A stretch of 64,000 bases of DNA from Saccharopolyspora endophytica (lineage in GTDB: Bacteria > Actinomycetota > Actinomycetes > Mycobacteriales > Pseudonocardiaceae), in assembly GCF_018070075.1 (NCBI RefSeq), contig NZ_JAGPXE010000016.1, forward strand, positions 62,001 to 126,000. Reading direction: 5' to 3'. Below the pieces are notes generated by a model. That model had not been told where the DNA came from, did no database searches, and saw only the letters and a list, made by a program, of their open reading frames with translations. The translations under genes and the position numbers were made by a program. Numbering within the stretch: the first letter of the stretch is position 1; the number at the start of each line of letters is the position of its first letter. Positions 45,072-53,317 of this stretch are shown in pieces.

Positions 45072-46592
45072 TCATTCCGGGCGGACCAACGGGAACAGGA
45101 TCGTCTCCCGGATACCGAGACCGGTCAACGCCATCAACAACCTGTCGATACCCATTCCCACGCCACCGCTGGGAGGCATTCCGTACTCCAGAGCGCGCAA
45201 AAAGTCCTCGTCGACCGGCATGGCCTCGTCATCTCCTGCCGCCGCGAGCAGGGCCTGCTCCTCCAACCGCTGCCGTTCCACAACCGGATCCACGAGTTCC
45301 GAGTAACCGGTCGCCAGCTCGAACCCGCGAACGTAGAGATCCCACTTTTCCGCAACACCCGCCTTCTCGCGGTGCTGACGTGTCAACGGGGAGGTCTCCA
45401 CCGGGAAGTCGCGGACGAAGGTGGGAGCGGTCAAATGGTCACCGACGGTGTGCTCCCACAGCTCTTCCACCAGCTTGCCGTGACCCATCTTCGGATCGAC
45501 CTGCACACCGAGGGCGTCCGCGTGCTTGCGCAGCGCTTCAACCGGAGTTTCCGGGATCACCTCGGATTCCAGCGCTTCCGACAACGACTCGTACATCGTC
45601 AGCGTCGCCCACTCACCGGAGAGGTCGTACTCGGTTCCGTCGAACCACGTGACGACCTGAGAACCGGAGACCCGTTCCGCCGCTTCCTGGATGAGCGACC
45701 TGGTCAGATCGGCCATGTCGTTGTAATCGGCGTAGGCCTGGTAGAACTCCAGCATTGCGAACTCGGGCGAGTGGGAAGAATCACTGCCTTCGTTCCGGAA
45801 GTTTCGGTTGATCTCGAAAACCTTCTCGATCCCACCGACAACGCAGCGCTTCAGATACAACTCCGGCGCGATGCGCAGGAACAGGTCGATGTCGAAGGCG
45901 TTGGAATGCGTGGTGAACGGGCGAGCGGCGGCACCGCCCTGCAACGTCTGCAGCATCGGGGTTTCCACCTCGATGTATCCGCGCTGTTCGAAGGAATCAC
46001 GCAGCGAGCGCTGCACCGCGGCCCGGGTGCGCACCGTTTCCGCGGCCTGCTTGCGCACGATCAGGTCGACGTAGCGCTGGCGGACTCGCATTTCCTCGCC
46101 GAGTTCCTTGTGCATGACCGGAAGCGGACGCAGCGACTTCGCCGCCATCCGCCATTCATCGGCCATCACCGAAAGCTCACCGCGCCGGGAGGTGATGACC
46201 TCACCGTGCACGAAGACGTGGTCGCCGAGGTCCACTTCGCCCTTCCAGGACGTCAGCGACTCCTCACCGACCTGCTTGAGGCTCAGCATCGCCTGCAGTT
46301 CGGTCCCGTCGCCGGCGCGCAGCGTGGCGAAGCAGAGCTTGCCGGTGTTGCGCAGGAACATCACGCGGCCTGCCACACCGACCTGCTCGCCGGTCGCGGT
46401 GTCGGGCTCCAGGCCCTCGTGGGCGGAGCGGATTTCGGCCAGTCCGTGCGTGATGGGCAGCGTCACCGGGTACGGGTCGACTCCGGCGTCGAGCAGGCGC
46501 TCCCGCTTCTCCCGCCGGATCCGCATCTGTTCCGGCAGGTCTTCGACGCCGTCAGCGCTTGCCGGGGGATTGGAAGTGTCCTGGTCAGTCAC
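45072..46592 (-). CDS. lysS: Lysyl-tRNA synthetase (class II)
   Basis: The 506-residue enzyme charges tRNA-Lys. An OB-fold anticodon domain (VGVAGRVMFLRNTGKLCFATLRAGDG) is followed by the class II catalytic core: motif 1 near GYIEVETPMLQT, motif 2 FEINRNFRNEGSDSSHSPEFAMLE and motif 3 GVGMGIDRLLMALTG. The GTG start at 46592 gives MTDQDTSNPP; the frame stays open upstream through a repeat element, which is not coding. No extra MprF-like domain is fused. It is followed by lsr2. Confidence 0.95.
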   Translation of the reverse strand: MTDQDTSNPPASADGVEDLPEQMRIRREKRERLLDAGVDPYPVTLPITHGLAEIRSAHEGLEPDTATGEQVGVAGRVMFLRNTGKLCFATLRAGDGTELQAMLSLKQVGEESLTSWKGEVDLGDHVFVHGEVITSRRGELSVMADEWRMAAKSLRPLPVMHKELGEEMRVRQRYVDLIVRKQAAETVRTRAAVQRSLRDSFEQRGYIEVETPMLQTLQGGAAARPFTTHSNAFDIDLFLRIAPELYLKRCVVGGIEKVFEINRNFRNEGSDSSHSPEFAMLEFYQAYADYNDMADLTRSLIQEAAERVSGSQVVTWFDGTEYDLSGEWATLTMYESLSEALESEVIPETPVEALRKHADALGVQVDPKMGHGKLVEELWEHTVGDHLTAPTFVRDFPVETSPLTRQHREKAGVAEKWDLYVRGFELATGYSELVDPVVERQRLEEQALLAAAGDDEAMPVDEDFLRALEYGMPPSGGVGMGIDRLLMALTGLGIRETILFPLVRPE

Positions 46593-46639
46593 GCAAAACA
46601 GGGTACGTAGTGACTTGAATTGGGCTTCCGGCGGCCTGC

Positions 46640-46784
46640 TTAGCGGTGCGGGTGGGGGGACCTCAGACGTCGTCTGGCTCCGGGCGCCACTCCTGATGTG
46701 TGCCAATACTCCCCGGACGACGCCTGAGAACCCCGGCGGTGCAGGTTGCTCAGGTGGGGCAAGGAGAAAGCGCCTGCGGCGCTT
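46640..46784 (-). repeat. Structured dispersed element, copy 2
   Basis: Read on the minus strand: small hairpin AAGCGCC-GCA-GGCGCTT (46784-46768), the flank CCCCACCTGAGCAACC...GCACCGC, and the long stem CTCAGGCGTCGTCCGG (46728-46713) with CCAGACGACGTCTGAG (46677-46662). A shortened apical part GTATTGGCACAC and the CCCGCACCGC flank follow. Its stem differs from copy 1 by a compensated C-G to G-C swap. It lies between coaX and lysS. Confidence 0.85.
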
Positions 46785-46803
46785 GCCTGACGGTGCGGGC
46801 CTT

Positions 46804-46822
46804 GCCGCTCGGCGGCTTTTTT
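46804..46822 (+). terminator. Plus-strand intrinsic terminator opposite the coaX end
   Basis: GCCGC-TCG-GCGGC is followed directly by TTTTTT on the plus strand. Both flanking genes are on the minus strand, so this would stop transcription coming from the plus direction and entering coaX antisense. Confidence 0.7.
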
Positions 46823-46824
46823 GA

Positions 46825-47622
46825 TCAGCGGAAGTTGCGGTCGTAGACCAGGCGCAGGCCCAGGAGGGTGAGGTCCGGGACGTGGTGGGTGATCGTCGTG
46901 GATTCGGAGAAGACCAGCGGGGCCAGACCTCCGGTGGCCAGCACCGTGGTGGGGCCTCCGTGGGTGGCTTCGAGTTCATCCACGATTCGGCGGACGAGTC
47001 CGTCGACCTGACCCGCGAATCCGAAAAGAATTCCGGATTGAAGGCATTCCACCGTGTTCTTTCCGATGACCGAGCGCGGCCGGACCAACTCCACCTTGCG
47101 CAACTGCGCCGCCCGGGAGGCCAACGCGTCGAGCGAGATCTCCACACCCGGCGCGAAGGCGCCGCCGAGGAATTCGCCCTTGGCGGAGATGACGTCGATG
47201 TTCGTCGAGGTGCCGAAGTCCACGACCACGCAGTTCGTGGCGTGGAGGTGGTGCGCGGCCAAGGTGTTGATCACCCGGTCCGCGCCGACCTCCTTCGGGT
47301 TGTCCACGAGCAGCGGAACGCCCGTGCGCACGCCCGGCTCCACCACCACGCGCGGCACGTCGGTCCAGTAGCGCTCCAGCATCACCCGCAGCTCGCGCAG
47401 CAGCGCCGGGACCGTGGACAGCGCGGCGATGCCGGTGATCCGCTCGGCGTAGTCCCCGATCAGCCCCCGCATGGTCAGCGCCATCTCGTCGGCCGTCATC
47501 CGCGGCTCGGTGCGCATCCGCCAGTCCCGGACCAGCGTCGCGGCGAGATCCGGCGGGTCATCGACGTCGTCGTAGAGCCCGAGGACGATGTTGGTGTTCC
47601 CGACGTCAATGGCCAGCAGCAC
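46825..47622 (-). CDS. coaX: Type III pantothenate kinase
   Basis: CoaX phosphorylates pantothenate, the first step of CoA synthesis from that vitamin. It is an ASKHA-fold enzyme. Visible motifs are LLAIDVGNTNIVLGLY at the N-terminus, the pantothenate-binding PKEVGADRVINTLAA, VVVDFGTSTNIDVI, GGAFAPGVEIS and the C-terminal VLATGGLAPLV. The GTG at 47622 gives the usual MLLAIDVGNTN start, with AAGGGA nine bases upstream. Dispersed structured elements flank it on both sides. Confidence 0.95.
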   Translation of the reverse strand: MLLAIDVGNTNIVLGLYDDVDDPPDLAATLVRDWRMRTEPRMTADEMALTMRGLIGDYAERITGIAALSTVPALLRELRVMLERYWTDVPRVVVEPGVRTGVPLLVDNPKEVGADRVINTLAAHHLHATNCVVVDFGTSTNIDVISAKGEFLGGAFAPGVEISLDALASRAAQLRKVELVRPRSVIGKNTVECLQSGILFGFAGQVDGLVRRIVDELEATHGGPTTVLATGGLAPLVFSESTTITHHVPDLTLLGLRLVYDRNFR

Positions 47623-47660
47623 GGAAAAGGATCCCTTCACACGAAAAGCACAGGTCAGGC

Positions 47661-47827
47661 AACCGGCGAAGCCGGTTTCTCCTCACCCCACCTGAGCAAC
47701 CCGCACCGCCGCGGGTTCTCAGACGTTCTCTGGGGAGGACAGCCGTAGCGCCGTGTATTGGACATACATCAGTCTCGGATCCCGGAGCCAGAGGACGTCT
47801 GAGGTTCCGCTTCTGGCACCGACAAGC
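47661..47827 (+). repeat. Structured dispersed element, copy 3
   Basis: Small hairpin AACCGGC-GAA-GCCGGTT (47661-47677), the flank CCCCACCTGAGCAACCCGCACCGC, the long stem CTCAGACGTTCTCTGG (47718-47733) with CCAGAGGACGTCTGAG (47788-47803, one T-G wobble), the apical hairpin GTAT-TGGAC-ATAC (47755-47767), then TTCCG...GCACCG...AAGC. It lies between panD and coaX, in the orientation opposite to those genes. Confidence 0.87.
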
Positions 47828-47849
47828 ACGGGGACCACAGAGCTCTTGA

Positions 47850-48314
47850 TCAGTTCTCCGGCTGCTGAAGCAGGGCGTCGAGCTTGGCGGCATCGTCTGT
47901 CTCCGCATCGGCCTGCGAACTCAGGAGCCCCGACCCCTCCGGCGCATGGCCGGGATCGACCCCGAGATCAACCGGCTTGTTGTCGGCGTCGACGAAGATC
48001 ACCTTGGGCTTGAAGTTGCGGGCTTCGAGCTCGTCCATCACGCCGTAGGCGATGAGGATGACGATGTCACCGGGCTCGATCAGGTGCGCGGCGGCGCCGT
48101 TGATCCCGATCACCCCGGAACCCCGCTCGCCGGTGATGACGTAGGTCTCCAGCCGGGCGCCGTTGGTGACGTCGACGATCGCGACCTGCTCCCCTTCGAG
48201 CAGGTCCGCGGCCTCCATCAGGTCCTTGTCGACGGTCACCGAGCCGACGTAGTGCAGGTCGGCCTGGGTGACGGTGGCCCGGTGGATCTTGGACTTCAAC
48301 ATCGTGCGGAACAT
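47850..48314 (-). CDS. panD: Aspartate 1-decarboxylase
   Basis: PanD makes beta-alanine for pantothenate. It is made as a proenzyme that cleaves itself between Gly24 and Ser25 (YVGSVTVD) to create a pyruvoyl group. The N-terminus MFRTMLKSKIHRATVTQADL and the GINGAAAHLIEPGDIVILIAY core are typical. At 154 residues it is longer than the usual ~130, with an acidic C-terminal tail as in mycobacterial PanD. AGGAGGT precedes the ATG. It follows panC by 21 bases. Confidence 0.96.
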   Translation of the reverse strand: MFRTMLKSKIHRATVTQADLHYVGSVTVDKDLMEAADLLEGEQVAIVDVTNGARLETYVITGERGSGVIGINGAAAHLIEPGDIVILIAYGVMDELEARNFKPKVIFVDADNKPVDLGVDPGHAPEGSGLLSSQADAETDDAAKLDALLQQPEN

Positions 48315-48335
48315 CGCTGACCTCCTAGGGCCGGT

Positions 48336-49208
48336 TCACTCGCCGAGCAGGACCATCGCGTTGTCGATCAGCCTGGTGGCGCCGACCTTCGCAGCCACCA
48401 GCAGTCGCGCTTCACCCGAGGCCGGAGCCGGTCCCAGCTCGGGGTCCCGCAGCTCCAGGTAGTCCGGCTGCACCAAGGGCTCGGTGGCCAGCACCTCGCG
48501 CGCGGCCTTGAGCACCGCCTCCGGGCCGCCGACGGCCGCGTGCGCGCCCGCGGTCAGCGACGCCGAGATCGCCAGGGCGGCACGCCGCTGGTCGGAGTCG
48601 AGGTAGACGTTGCGGCTGGACAGGGCCAGCCCGTCGGACTCGCGGACGGTCGGGATGCCCTGGATCTGGGAGTCCAGGTCGAACTGCCGCGCCATCTTCC
48701 GGATCAGGACCAGCTGCTGGTAGTCCTTCTCTCCGAAGAAAGCCAGGTCGGGGCGCACGATGTTGAGCAGCTTGAGCACCACGGTCAGCATGCCGTCGAA
48801 GTGCCCCTTGCGGGTCGCGCCCTCCAGCTCCTCGCCCAGCGGCCCGGCGTGCACCGACAGCTCGCGCCCGCCGCCGTACATCGCGTCCACGGTGGGCGCG
48901 AAGACCAGGCCCACGCCGGCCTCGCGGCACGCCTCGACGTCGGCGTCGAAGGTGCGCGGGTAGCGGTCGAAGTCCTCGTTCGGGCCGAACTGGAGCGGGT
49001 TGACGAAGATCGACACCACCACGACGGCGTTGATGTCCTGCTTCGCCCGCTTGATCAGCTCCAGGTGACCGCGGTGCAGCGCGCCCATCGTGGGCACCAG
49101 GTGCACCTTGCGGCCGGTCGCCCGCAGGGCGCGGGTGACGCGCGCGAGCTCCGCCGGGTCGGCGTGCACGGTCAGCTCACCGCGCTGGTAGCCGGGGTTG
49201 TTGGTCAT
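48336..49208 (-). CDS. panC: Pantothenate synthetase
   Basis: PanC ligates pantoate and beta-alanine with ATP. The HIGH-like motif is PTMGALHRGHLELI; FVNPLQFGPNEDFDRYPR, FFGEKDYQQLVLIRKM and the KMSKS-like ALSSRNVYL are all present. The ATG at 49208 has GGAG six bases upstream and gives 290 residues. Two ATGs further upstream are in frame but poorly spaced. The order DUF2520 protein-panC-panD-coaX makes a pantothenate/CoA operon. Confidence 0.96.
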   Translation of the reverse strand: MTNNPGYQRGELTVHADPAELARVTRALRATGRKVHLVPTMGALHRGHLELIKRAKQDINAVVVVSIFVNPLQFGPNEDFDRYPRTFDADVEACREAGVGLVFAPTVDAMYGGGRELSVHAGPLGEELEGATRKGHFDGMLTVVLKLLNIVRPDLAFFGEKDYQQLVLIRKMARQFDLDSQIQGIPTVRESDGLALSSRNVYLDSDQRRAALAISASLTAGAHAAVGGPEAVLKAAREVLATEPLVQPDYLELRDPELGPAPASGEARLLVAAKVGATRLIDNAMVLLGE

Positions 49209-49243
49209 CGTCGACTCCATGTCTCCGCCGCGAAGATCGCGGA

Positions 49244-50143
49244 TCAAGCCTGTTCCTCGTCGAGGGCCTCGTGCACGCGCGCGGCGACGTCACCGCGCAG
49301 CAGGCCGCTCCGCTCGGCCCGGACCGCCGTGCGGCGGGCCAGTTCCCGGTAGCCGGGAACGACGTCCGGGTCGGCGTCGGACAGCGCGCGCAGGTGCCCG
49401 CGCACGGTTCCCGAATCTCCGCGCACCACCGGACCCGTGTAGGCCCGGTCGCCGAGGCGCAGCGCGTTGTCCAGCGACGCCGACAGCAGCGGCGCCATCA
49501 CCCGGCCCGGGACCTCCACCCCGGCGTCGCGCAGCAGCTGCTGGCACTCGTTGACCAGCGTGATCAGGTGGTTCGCGCCGTGGGTGAGGGCCGCGTGGTA
49601 CAGCGGGCGGGCCTCTTCGGGCAGGCGCACCGGCTCCATGCCCAGCTCGATCGCGATGCTCTCCGCGACGCTCCAGCCGGTGAGCTCGTCGGCGGTGATG
49701 ACCATGCAGGCGTCGGACAGGCGCTGGACGTCCTCGGCGCGGCCGGTGAAGGTCATCGCGGGATGCATGGCCATCGGCAACGCGCCGATGGCGGCGGCCG
49801 GCTCCAGCGCGGTCACGCCCTGCGAGCCCGAGGTGTGCATGATCAGCTGCGAGCCGTGCAGCGCGTCGGCGGTGACCAGGCCCTGCACCATGCCCGGGAT
49901 CGCGTCGTCCGGGATCGCCAGGACCAGCAGTTCGGCCTTGCCCGCGACCGCGTCCGGCGGCTCGACCGGCACACCGGGCAGCAGCTCCTCCGCGCGACGC
50001 AGCGAGGCGTCCGAGACGGCGGAGACCGCGACGACCTCGTGCCCGACCCGCTGCAGCGCGGCGCCCAGCACGGCACCCACCCGACCAGCGGAGATCACTC
50101 CAACGCGCAGCCGTGGGCCCGTGGGTTCAGCAGACATCGCCAC
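49244..50143 (-). CDS. Rossmann-fold / DUF2520 dehydrogenase-like protein
   Basis: A 299-residue protein. The N-terminal NAD(P)-binding domain has RVGVISAGRVGAVLGAALQRVGH (Gly-rich loop GxxGxxG-like), VLAIPDD and MHTSGSQG. A C-terminal helical DUF2520 domain follows (ARPLYHAALTHGANHLITLV). This architecture resembles 2-ketoacid or ketopantoate reductases. Placed directly before panC, it is a candidate for the missing ketopantoate reductase (PanE role); that is inference. The GTG at 50143 follows GGAGG by five bases. Confidence 0.83.
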   Translation of the reverse strand: MAMSAEPTGPRLRVGVISAGRVGAVLGAALQRVGHEVVAVSAVSDASLRRAEELLPGVPVEPPDAVAGKAELLVLAIPDDAIPGMVQGLVTADALHGSQLIMHTSGSQGVTALEPAAAIGALPMAMHPAMTFTGRAEDVQRLSDACMVITADELTGWSVAESIAIELGMEPVRLPEEARPLYHAALTHGANHLITLVNECQQLLRDAGVEVPGRVMAPLLSASLDNALRLGDRAYTGPVVRGDSGTVRGHLRALSDADPDVVPGYRELARRTAVRAERSGLLRGDVAARVHEALDEEQA

Positions 50144-50272
50144 GTGTTCCTCCCATACCGTTCCAGTCCCGCTACCGGGTACCAGACAGCGCCGCGAGAG
50201 TAGCCCCAACACCCGGTGCCGGGGCTACTCCCCGACCGTCAAAGGTGGCGAGAACCACGCGAACGAGCCCGC

Positions 50273-51505
50273 TCACCCGCGCGGCTTCGGGACTCGGCGG
50301 GTCAGCTCGTCGATGTTGATCCTCGCGGTCTGGATGGCCTCCTGGCGCCCTGCCGCCGAGCGGCGGGCCTGCTTGAGGTCGGCGATCAGCTTCTCCCGGC
50401 GGGCGCGGCGAGCGGCGCTGGTGGTGCGGCCCGCCTCCGAGCGGTGCTGCAGGAACGCCAGCTCGGTGACCGCGATCTGGTAGTCGCGCACCGACTTCGC
50501 GGCCTGACTTCCCGCGTGCCGCTTGACCTTGCGCAGCCAGCCCTGCCTGCCGGTCAGGCTCGCCAGCAGGTCGATCTCGCTGCGCGCGACGAGCCCGGCC
50601 CGCTCCAGCTTCGGCAGCTGCGCGATGACGATGCGCTGCTCCCGCTTGCGCTGCCACACGATCAGCGCGAGCGTGCCGAGGAACACCGGCACCATGATCA
50701 AGAAGTAGACGTTGATGAAACCGGCCCCACCGAGGAACGTCGCCGAGTTCCACACCGCGTGCAGCAGCACCGCCACCAGGTAGCCGGCGATCAGCCAGCC
50801 CAGCTGCTTGAGCCGGGTGCGAGCGCCCCACGCGAAACCGACGGCGATGCCGAACATCGCGGTGAACAGCGGGTGCGAGAACGGCGCCAGCACCCCGCGC
50901 AGCACGAACAGCGCCACGACCGCTCCCCCGGTCACGCCGCCGTCGGCGAAGGCCTTGCCGAAGTAGAGGATGTTCTCGGTGAAGGCGAAACCGGCGGCGG
51001 TCAGCGACGCGTAGACGATGCCGTCGACCAGACCGTTGAACTCGGCGCGGCGGCGCATCCACAGGCCCACCACGAACACGGCCTTGGCGGCCTCCTCCAC
51101 CAGCGGCCCGATCACCGCGGTCAGGAAGAACTTGTGATCGGCCTGGCCCAGCAGCAGGTTCGCCACCGACTGCGAGGTGTTGTTGAGCAGCAGCGAGCAG
51201 GCCGTCGCACCGCCCGCGCCCCACAGGAACGCGCCGACCATCAGCATCGGCGGCTCGGGCTCCCAGCGGTCGATCCAGACCGTCGCGGCCACCACGACAC
51301 CGACCGGCAGCAGCGCGGCGACCGCGCCGAACACGGCTGGCAGCGCACCGACCTTGGACGTCGTGATCCCCAGCATGATCAGCCCGATCATCCCGAGCAG
51401 GATCAAGCCGGCGATCGGCCAGCCGACGGCGTGGTGCTTGCGGCTCTGCAACCGGCGCGCGCGGGAGACGTCAGCGACCGGCTCCGCGTGATCATGACTC
51501 GACAC
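50273..51505 (-). CDS. PrsW-family intramembrane metalloprotease
   Basis: A 410-residue protein with about eight or nine membrane spans in residues 28-290 and a charged cytoplasmic helical tail. The family's catalytic-type motifs are visible: GPLVEEAAKA (EExxK), AFTENILYF (FxxxEN), SHPLFTAMFG and LHAVWN. PrsW proteases cleave membrane anti-sigma factors in some Gram-positives; the target here is unknown. The Arg/Lys-rich tail (from ~residue 295) is an actinobacterial addition. It is the last gene before the DUF2520/pan group on the same strand. Confidence 0.87.
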   Translation of the reverse strand: MSSHDHAEPVADVSRARRLQSRKHHAVGWPIAGLILLGMIGLIMLGITTSKVGALPAVFGAVAALLPVGVVVAATVWIDRWEPEPPMLMVGAFLWGAGGATACSLLLNNTSQSVANLLLGQADHKFFLTAVIGPLVEEAAKAVFVVGLWMRRRAEFNGLVDGIVYASLTAAGFAFTENILYFGKAFADGGVTGGAVVALFVLRGVLAPFSHPLFTAMFGIAVGFAWGARTRLKQLGWLIAGYLVAVLLHAVWNSATFLGGAGFINVYFLIMVPVFLGTLALIVWQRKREQRIVIAQLPKLERAGLVARSEIDLLASLTGRQGWLRKVKRHAGSQAAKSVRDYQIAVTELAFLQHRSEAGRTTSAARRARREKLIADLKQARRSAAGRQEAIQTARINIDELTRRVPKPRG

Positions 51506-51586
51506 GCCCCAGACCCTAGAGAACCGGATCCGCGACTGACCGAATGGTTCTGCTTTTGTTCCCCTGACCGTTGTCCGCCGGGGAAC

Positions 51587-52408
51587 TCACGAGCGGCGAC
51601 GGCGGCGGGGCTGGCCGTCGGCGCTGCCGCCGTACGCGGCGAGGAGGTCGTTGACCGACGTGCCCGCGGTGTGCGCGCCCGCCGGGTCGGGGCTCGGCTT
51701 CTCGTAGGCCGTGCGATCCGGGCGCTGCGGTCCCGGGCGACTCGGGAAGGCCTGGGACATCTGCGGTTTCGGGGCCTGCGGCTTCGGCTGCTCGAGCGGG
51801 ACCTCGCCGGACAGCCGGGCCATCACGTCCGTCTTGGCCGCGGCCGGCGTCGGGGCGGGCTGCTGCTGGACCGGCTGCTGGATCGTCTTCGGCCGCTGCG
51901 GGCGGTGCTGGACGAGCTGCGTCTCGCCCTGCGGGCGCTCGCCGAGCGAACGCACCCGAGTGGACTCGGCGCGCAGCGCGACCCGCTCGAAGAGCACGTC
52001 ACCGCCGATCACCTGCTCCAGCGTCGTCCGCAACTTCGCCAGCTCGGCCTGCAACGCGCGGATCTGACCGTCGGACTCCTCCGACGCCCGGCGCCGGGCC
52101 TCCGCCTGGGCTTCCAGCTCGTACTCGCGCCGCGCGGCGATCTCGCGCTCCAGCTCCAGCTCGTAGATCCGCTGCCGATCGGCGGCGGCCTGCTCGCTCT
52201 CCAGGACCCGGTGCCGCAACCGCGCCACCGCGAACGCGCCCAGCAGCGCGGCCCACAGCGCGGCGATCAACCCGAGGCGGAGCATCCGGGCGTCGTTGCT
52301 GAGGACCAGCAGCGACGTGGCGGCCGCCGCGAGCACGAGCGCACCGCCCCACAGGAGGGTGGATCGCCCGTTGCCGGGGTCGGTCTCGGTAGTGCCGCGC
52401 TCGGACAT
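51587..52408 (-). CDS. Actinobacterial membrane protein with coiled coil and Pro/Gln-rich tail (DUF6779-like)
   Basis: About 273 residues. Two close membrane spans (about residues 18-37 and 42-62) are followed by a strongly charged coiled coil (about 65-130: LESEQAAADRQRIYELELER and on). A Pro/Gln-rich disordered tail then ends in QPRRRRRS. The place between folK-DUF3180 and PrsW corresponds to the mycobacterial Rv3604c position. No enzymatic motif; a scaffold or envelope-division role is possible but unproven. Confidence 0.68.
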   Translation of the reverse strand: MSERGTTETDPGNGRSTLLWGGALVLAAAATSLLVLSNDARMLRLGLIAALWAALLGAFAVARLRHRVLESEQAAADRQRIYELELEREIAARREYELEAQAEARRRASEESDGQIRALQAELAKLRTTLEQVIGGDVLFERVALRAESTRVRSLGERPQGETQLVQHRPQRPKTIQQPVQQQPAPTPAAAKTDVMARLSGEVPLEQPKPQAPKPQMSQAFPSRPGPQRPDRTAYEKPSPDPAGAHTAGTSVNDLLAAYGGSADGQPRRRRRS

Positions 52409-52526
52409 GGCGCCCACCGTACAAGGCGGTTACCAGTTCGAGATCTGAAGGTGCGCCGAACCGTTCGCACGTTGCTCGCAGCAGCGGAACGGTGACTGCT
52501 CCGAACAGCCCATCGGGTGGGCGGTT

Positions 52527-52988
52527 TCACTCGTCCTCGTGAGGATCATCCGGCTCATCGGGATTGCGCAGGCAGTGCTCCAGCCACAGTCCCGCGCCGA
52601 TCAGCGCCCCGGCGCTGACCAACCCGACGACGGCGGCGAAGGTGTCCGACCGCGCGGCGTCCACCGAGCTCATCATCGGCAGCAGGTGCGCCAGGAGTCC
52701 GATCCAGACACCGGCCATGATCGCCCCGGCCAGCGACGACGCCTTCGCCAGCGCCACGGCCCGCGCCGCCGTCAGCGCCTCGACCGGCTCGACCCCGGGC
52801 TTGCGCCGCACGCGAGGCCGCAACACCGCCGCCAGCACCACGTCCACCGCGGCGATCAGCAACAGCGTCGCCCCCGCCAGCAACGGCAGAGGCGGCAGCT
52901 CCCCGTACATCAGCTGGCAGAGCAGGAAGATCACCACGGCCGCCACCAACCCCGCGGCCACCAACTGCCCGGGCTTGGTGAACGTCAT
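52527..52988 (-). CDS. DUF3180 membrane protein
   Basis: A 153-residue protein with about four membrane spans (near residues 7-27, 34-57, 82-105 and 115-135) and an acidic C-terminus (NPDEPDDPHEDE). Family and position directly downstream of folK match mycobacterial Rv3605c. Function unknown. The ATG at 52988 has only a weak ribosome site. Confidence 0.75.
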   Translation of the reverse strand: MTFTKPGQLVAAGLVAAVVIFLLCQLMYGELPPLPLLAGATLLLIAAVDVVLAAVLRPRVRRKPGVEPVEALTAARAVALAKASSLAGAIMAGVWIGLLAHLLPMMSSVDAARSDTFAAVVGLVSAGALIGAGLWLEHCLRNPDEPDDPHEDE

Positions 52989-53317
52989 CTGCTCAGTGCT
53001 TCGCGGAGACACCCCACCAGCATCCCACCTCCCCCAACCCGGCGGTCGCCTCCCCAGGACCCGGATTTCAGTGGAAGTCGGAACCCGGATCTCCACTGAG
53101 ATCGGGAGTCGGACTTCCACTGAAATCGGGGGACCGAATGCGCACGGAGACCGCGGACCGGACTTCCACTGAAGCCGGGGACCGAACTTCCACTGAAATC
53201 GGTGACCGAACTTCCACTGAAATCGGTGACCGGATTTCCATTGAGATCTGGGACAGCACGTGAGGGCTGGGGCGGCCTCTGCGGAGCGGGCGTGGTGCCC
53301 CTGCGGGAGGTGCGTCC
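52989..53317. other. folK-DUF3180 intergenic region
   Basis: The 329-base gap is occupied mainly by the 24-bp tandem array at 53063-53250. The stretch 53251-53317, next to the folK stop, is G-rich with no clear terminator. The DUF3180 promoter, if any, is not recognisable; folK read-through is more likely. Confidence 0.6.
53063..53250. repeat. 24-bp tandem array (eight units, first inverted)
   Basis: The core ACTTCCACTGAAATC recurs at about 53088, 53112, 53136 (decayed), 53160, 53184, 53208 and 53232, an almost exact 24-bp period. The first unit at 53063 is its reverse complement. Each unit is a 16-bp TTC-N4-GAA dyad plus an 8-bp spacer (GGTGACCG or GGGGACCG). It lies between folK and the DUF3180 gene. 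Confidence 0.87.

Noticed and set aside
45072..47147. An N-terminally extended LysS running through element copy 2 and into coaX
   Set aside because: The extension overlaps coaX out of frame and crosses a structured repeat. The GTG at 46592 gives a normal LysS.
47661..47827. Riboswitch for coaX or panD
   Set aside because: The same element occurs between unrelated genes (alg-like pair, lysS side, ABC/YhgE pair). This copy is in antisense orientation to coaX, so gene-specific metabolite control is unlikely.
53063..53250. CRISPR array
   Set aside because: The period is only 24 bp with 8-bp spacers that are themselves repeated. There are no unique 30-40 bp spacers and no cas genes.
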